The notes under the pieces: generated by a model
Told to the model about the DNA's origin: nothing
The model's database searches: none
What the model saw: only the letters and a program-made list of their open reading frames with translations
Position numbers and translations under genes: made by a program
Shown here: in pieces, positions 5,248 through 6,095 of the stretch
How the letters are laid out: every line of letters starts with the position of its first letter
Numbering within the stretch: the first letter of the stretch is position 1
NCBI GenBank assembly: GCA_002308595.1
Contig: DBWH01000040.1
Span: forward strand, 1 to 6,095
Direction: 5' to 3'
Length of the DNA: 6,095 nt
Source of the DNA: Mageeibacillus sp. UBA1243
Lineage (GTDB): Bacteria; Bacillota; Clostridia; UBA1212

Positions 5248-5293
5248 GGCCCGGGACAGGAGAAACCGCTGATGTTTCTCTCATTGCCGGGCC
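5248..5293 (+). promoter_or_regulatory. Inverted repeat enclosing the SD and first start codon of the MBOAT gene
   Basis: GGCCCGG (5248-5254) is the exact reverse complement of CCGGGCC (5287-5293). The 32-base loop contains the SD AGGAGA (5258-5263) and the ATG at 5272, and the second in-frame ATG (5305) lies just outside. A GC-only stem here could affect which start is used or how well ribosomes bind. Its function is inference. Confidence 0.35.
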
Positions 5294-6095
5294 GAAAAGA
5301 TGAAATGGTATTTTCAAGCCTGCCTTTTTTATTCATATTCCTTCCCGTCTGTCTGATCCTCTACAACGTCGTTCCCGGCTGGGTTCGGGAAAAGGGCGCC
5401 GCTTTGGGAAAGGGCGGAGACCTTAAGGAAAAGGGCGGAGACGGGGCCGGCAGCTGCGTCAGGCTGAAAAAGAAGGATATGCGGTATAAAAATGCTGTCC
5501 TGCTTTTGATGTCCCTGGTGTTTTACACGGCAGGGGAGCCGGTATACGTTGTTTTGCTTGTTCTATGCGCCTTGGCGGGTTGGCTGAGCGGTTTTTTCAT
5601 CGATAAATACAGGGATTCGTCGCCGAAAAAAGCAAAGGCCGCCGCGGTGATCTGCGTCGCGATATGCCTTTCGATGCTTTTTGTGTTCAAGTACCTTGGC
5701 TTTTTCATTGATACATTGAGGCTGCTGCCTTTCATCCACCTCCCGGCGGTGAAACTGACGCTGCCCATAGGCATTTCATTCTACACATTCCAGACGATTT
5801 CATACGACATTGACCTCCTGAGGGGCAGGGCGGGGCTTCAAAGAAACTTCGGCAGGTTTCTGCTGTTTGTGGCCCTGTTTCCACAGCTCATCGCGGGGCC
5901 GATTCTTCGATATAAAGACATTGAGGCCCAGCTTACGGACCGCACCGCCACGAGGGAGAAATTCTGCGAGGGCATCGTGCGGTTTCTCTGCGGCTGCGGC
6001 AAGAAGGTTCTTATCGCCAATACCCTTGGCGAGCTTGTGAGTTTTACTTTTTCCGCAGGAGCGGAGGGTGTCGCCAAGGCAAACGTGTGGCTTGG
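5272..6095 (+). CDS. MBOAT O-acyltransferase, AlgI/DltB-like (5' part; runs off the window)
   Basis: The frame is open to the right edge (274 codons seen). Members of this family are multi-helix membrane proteins that move acyl, usually acetyl, groups across the membrane to secreted or wall polymers with partner SGNH-type proteins. Seen motifs are the family N-terminus MVFSSLPFLFIFLPVCLILY (12-31), NAVLLLMSLVFYTAGEP (74-90), LPIGISFYTFQTISYDIDLL (164-183), FPQLIAGPILRYKDI (203-217) and FCEGIVRFLCGCGKKVLIAN (231-250). The catalytic histidine lies further on, outside the window. Two in-frame starts exist. The ATG at 5272 has a good SD (AGGAGA, 8 bases away) and adds the leader MFLSLPGRKDE. The ATG at 5305 gives the family-typical MVFSS start but has no clear SD. 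I favour 5272 on SD evidence. Between the first two helices (39-61) is an odd Lys/Gly/Asp repeat insertion. The gene has its own promoter. Confidence 0.9.
   Translation, partial: MFLSLPGRKDEMVFSSLPFLFIFLPVCLILYNVVPGWVREKGAALGKGGDLKEKGGDGAGSCVRLKKKDMRYKNAVLLLMSLVFYTAGEPVYVVLLVLCALAGWLSGFFIDKYRDSSPKKAKAAAVICVAICLSMLFVFKYLGFFIDTLRLLPFIHLPAVKLTLPIGISFYTFQTISYDIDLLRGRAGLQRNFGRFLLFVALFPQLIAGPILRYKDIEAQLTDRTATREKFCEGIVRFLCGCGKKVLIANTLGELVSFTFSAGAEGVAKANVWL
5406..5442 (+). repeat. 21-bp-period direct repeat inside the MBOAT gene encoding KGGD units
   Basis: GGGAAAGGGCGGAGAC (5406-5421) and GGAAAAGGGCGGAGAC (5427-5442) differ at one base and are offset by 21 bp, which is seven codons. A degenerate relative begins near 5387 (GGGAAAAGGGCG). 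The protein reads EKGAALGKGGDLKEKGGDGA (40-59), a hydrophilic loop between helices 1 and 2. Confidence 0.75.

Overview
The window looks like chromosome of a low-to-mid-GC Gram-positive anaerobe, most likely a clostridial Bacillota. The signs are strong AGGAG-type ribosome binding sites, sigma-A promoters of the TTGAAA-N17-TAnnnT kind, a lipoprotein with a short lysine-rich signal peptide, and a two-gene AbiE toxin-antitoxin module of the Gram-positive type. This assignment is inference; no rRNA or marker gene is present.

Layout: (1) positions 1-45 may be the last codons of an unidentified plus-strand gene, followed by a weak terminator-like hairpin. (2) A 248-base leader region carries a clear promoter and a possible SD-masking RNA structure, and leads into a plus-strand six-helix membrane protein (294-1217) resembling the Pr6Pr/FAR-17a type. 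(3) Convergent to it, on the minus strand, is an AbiE-type type IV toxin-antitoxin operon: antitoxin AbiEi (2626 to 2084), then nucleotidyltransferase toxin AbiEii (2084 to 1275). Its promoter overlaps a palindrome and is followed by a 10-bp inverted repeat, as expected for autorepression by AbiEi. (4) The 368-base gap 2627-2994 holds that control region, three 23-bp tandem repeats that look like an orphan IS21-type terminus, and a promoter for the next gene. (5) A plus-strand lipoprotein with an SGNH/GDSL hydrolase domain occupies 2995-4344. (6) A conspicuously AT-rich orphan gene occupies 4473-5162. (7) The start of an MBOAT O-acyltransferase (AlgI/DltB-like) begins at 5272 and runs off the right edge.

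How the parts may fit: the surface-anchored SGNH hydrolase and the MBOAT transferase are the two enzyme types that cooperate in O-acetylation of cell-surface polymers, so the right half may be an envelope-modification locus. The AT-rich orphan, which differs in composition, sits between them. The AbiE module with the adjacent IS-like repeats looks like an acquired defence or plasticity insert.

The most unexpected signal is non-coding. The upstream regions of the first membrane gene and of the MBOAT gene, about 5 kb apart, share a promoter cassette: a 10-mer, an 11-mer across the -35 box, the same 17-bp spacer length, similar -10 boxes, and a GCCCGGG heptamer at the same distance downstream. 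This suggests co-regulation or a copied control region. I see no strong evidence for a wholly new multi-gene system. The best candidates for new biology are this shared cassette with its hairpin-forming leaders, and the orphan gene.
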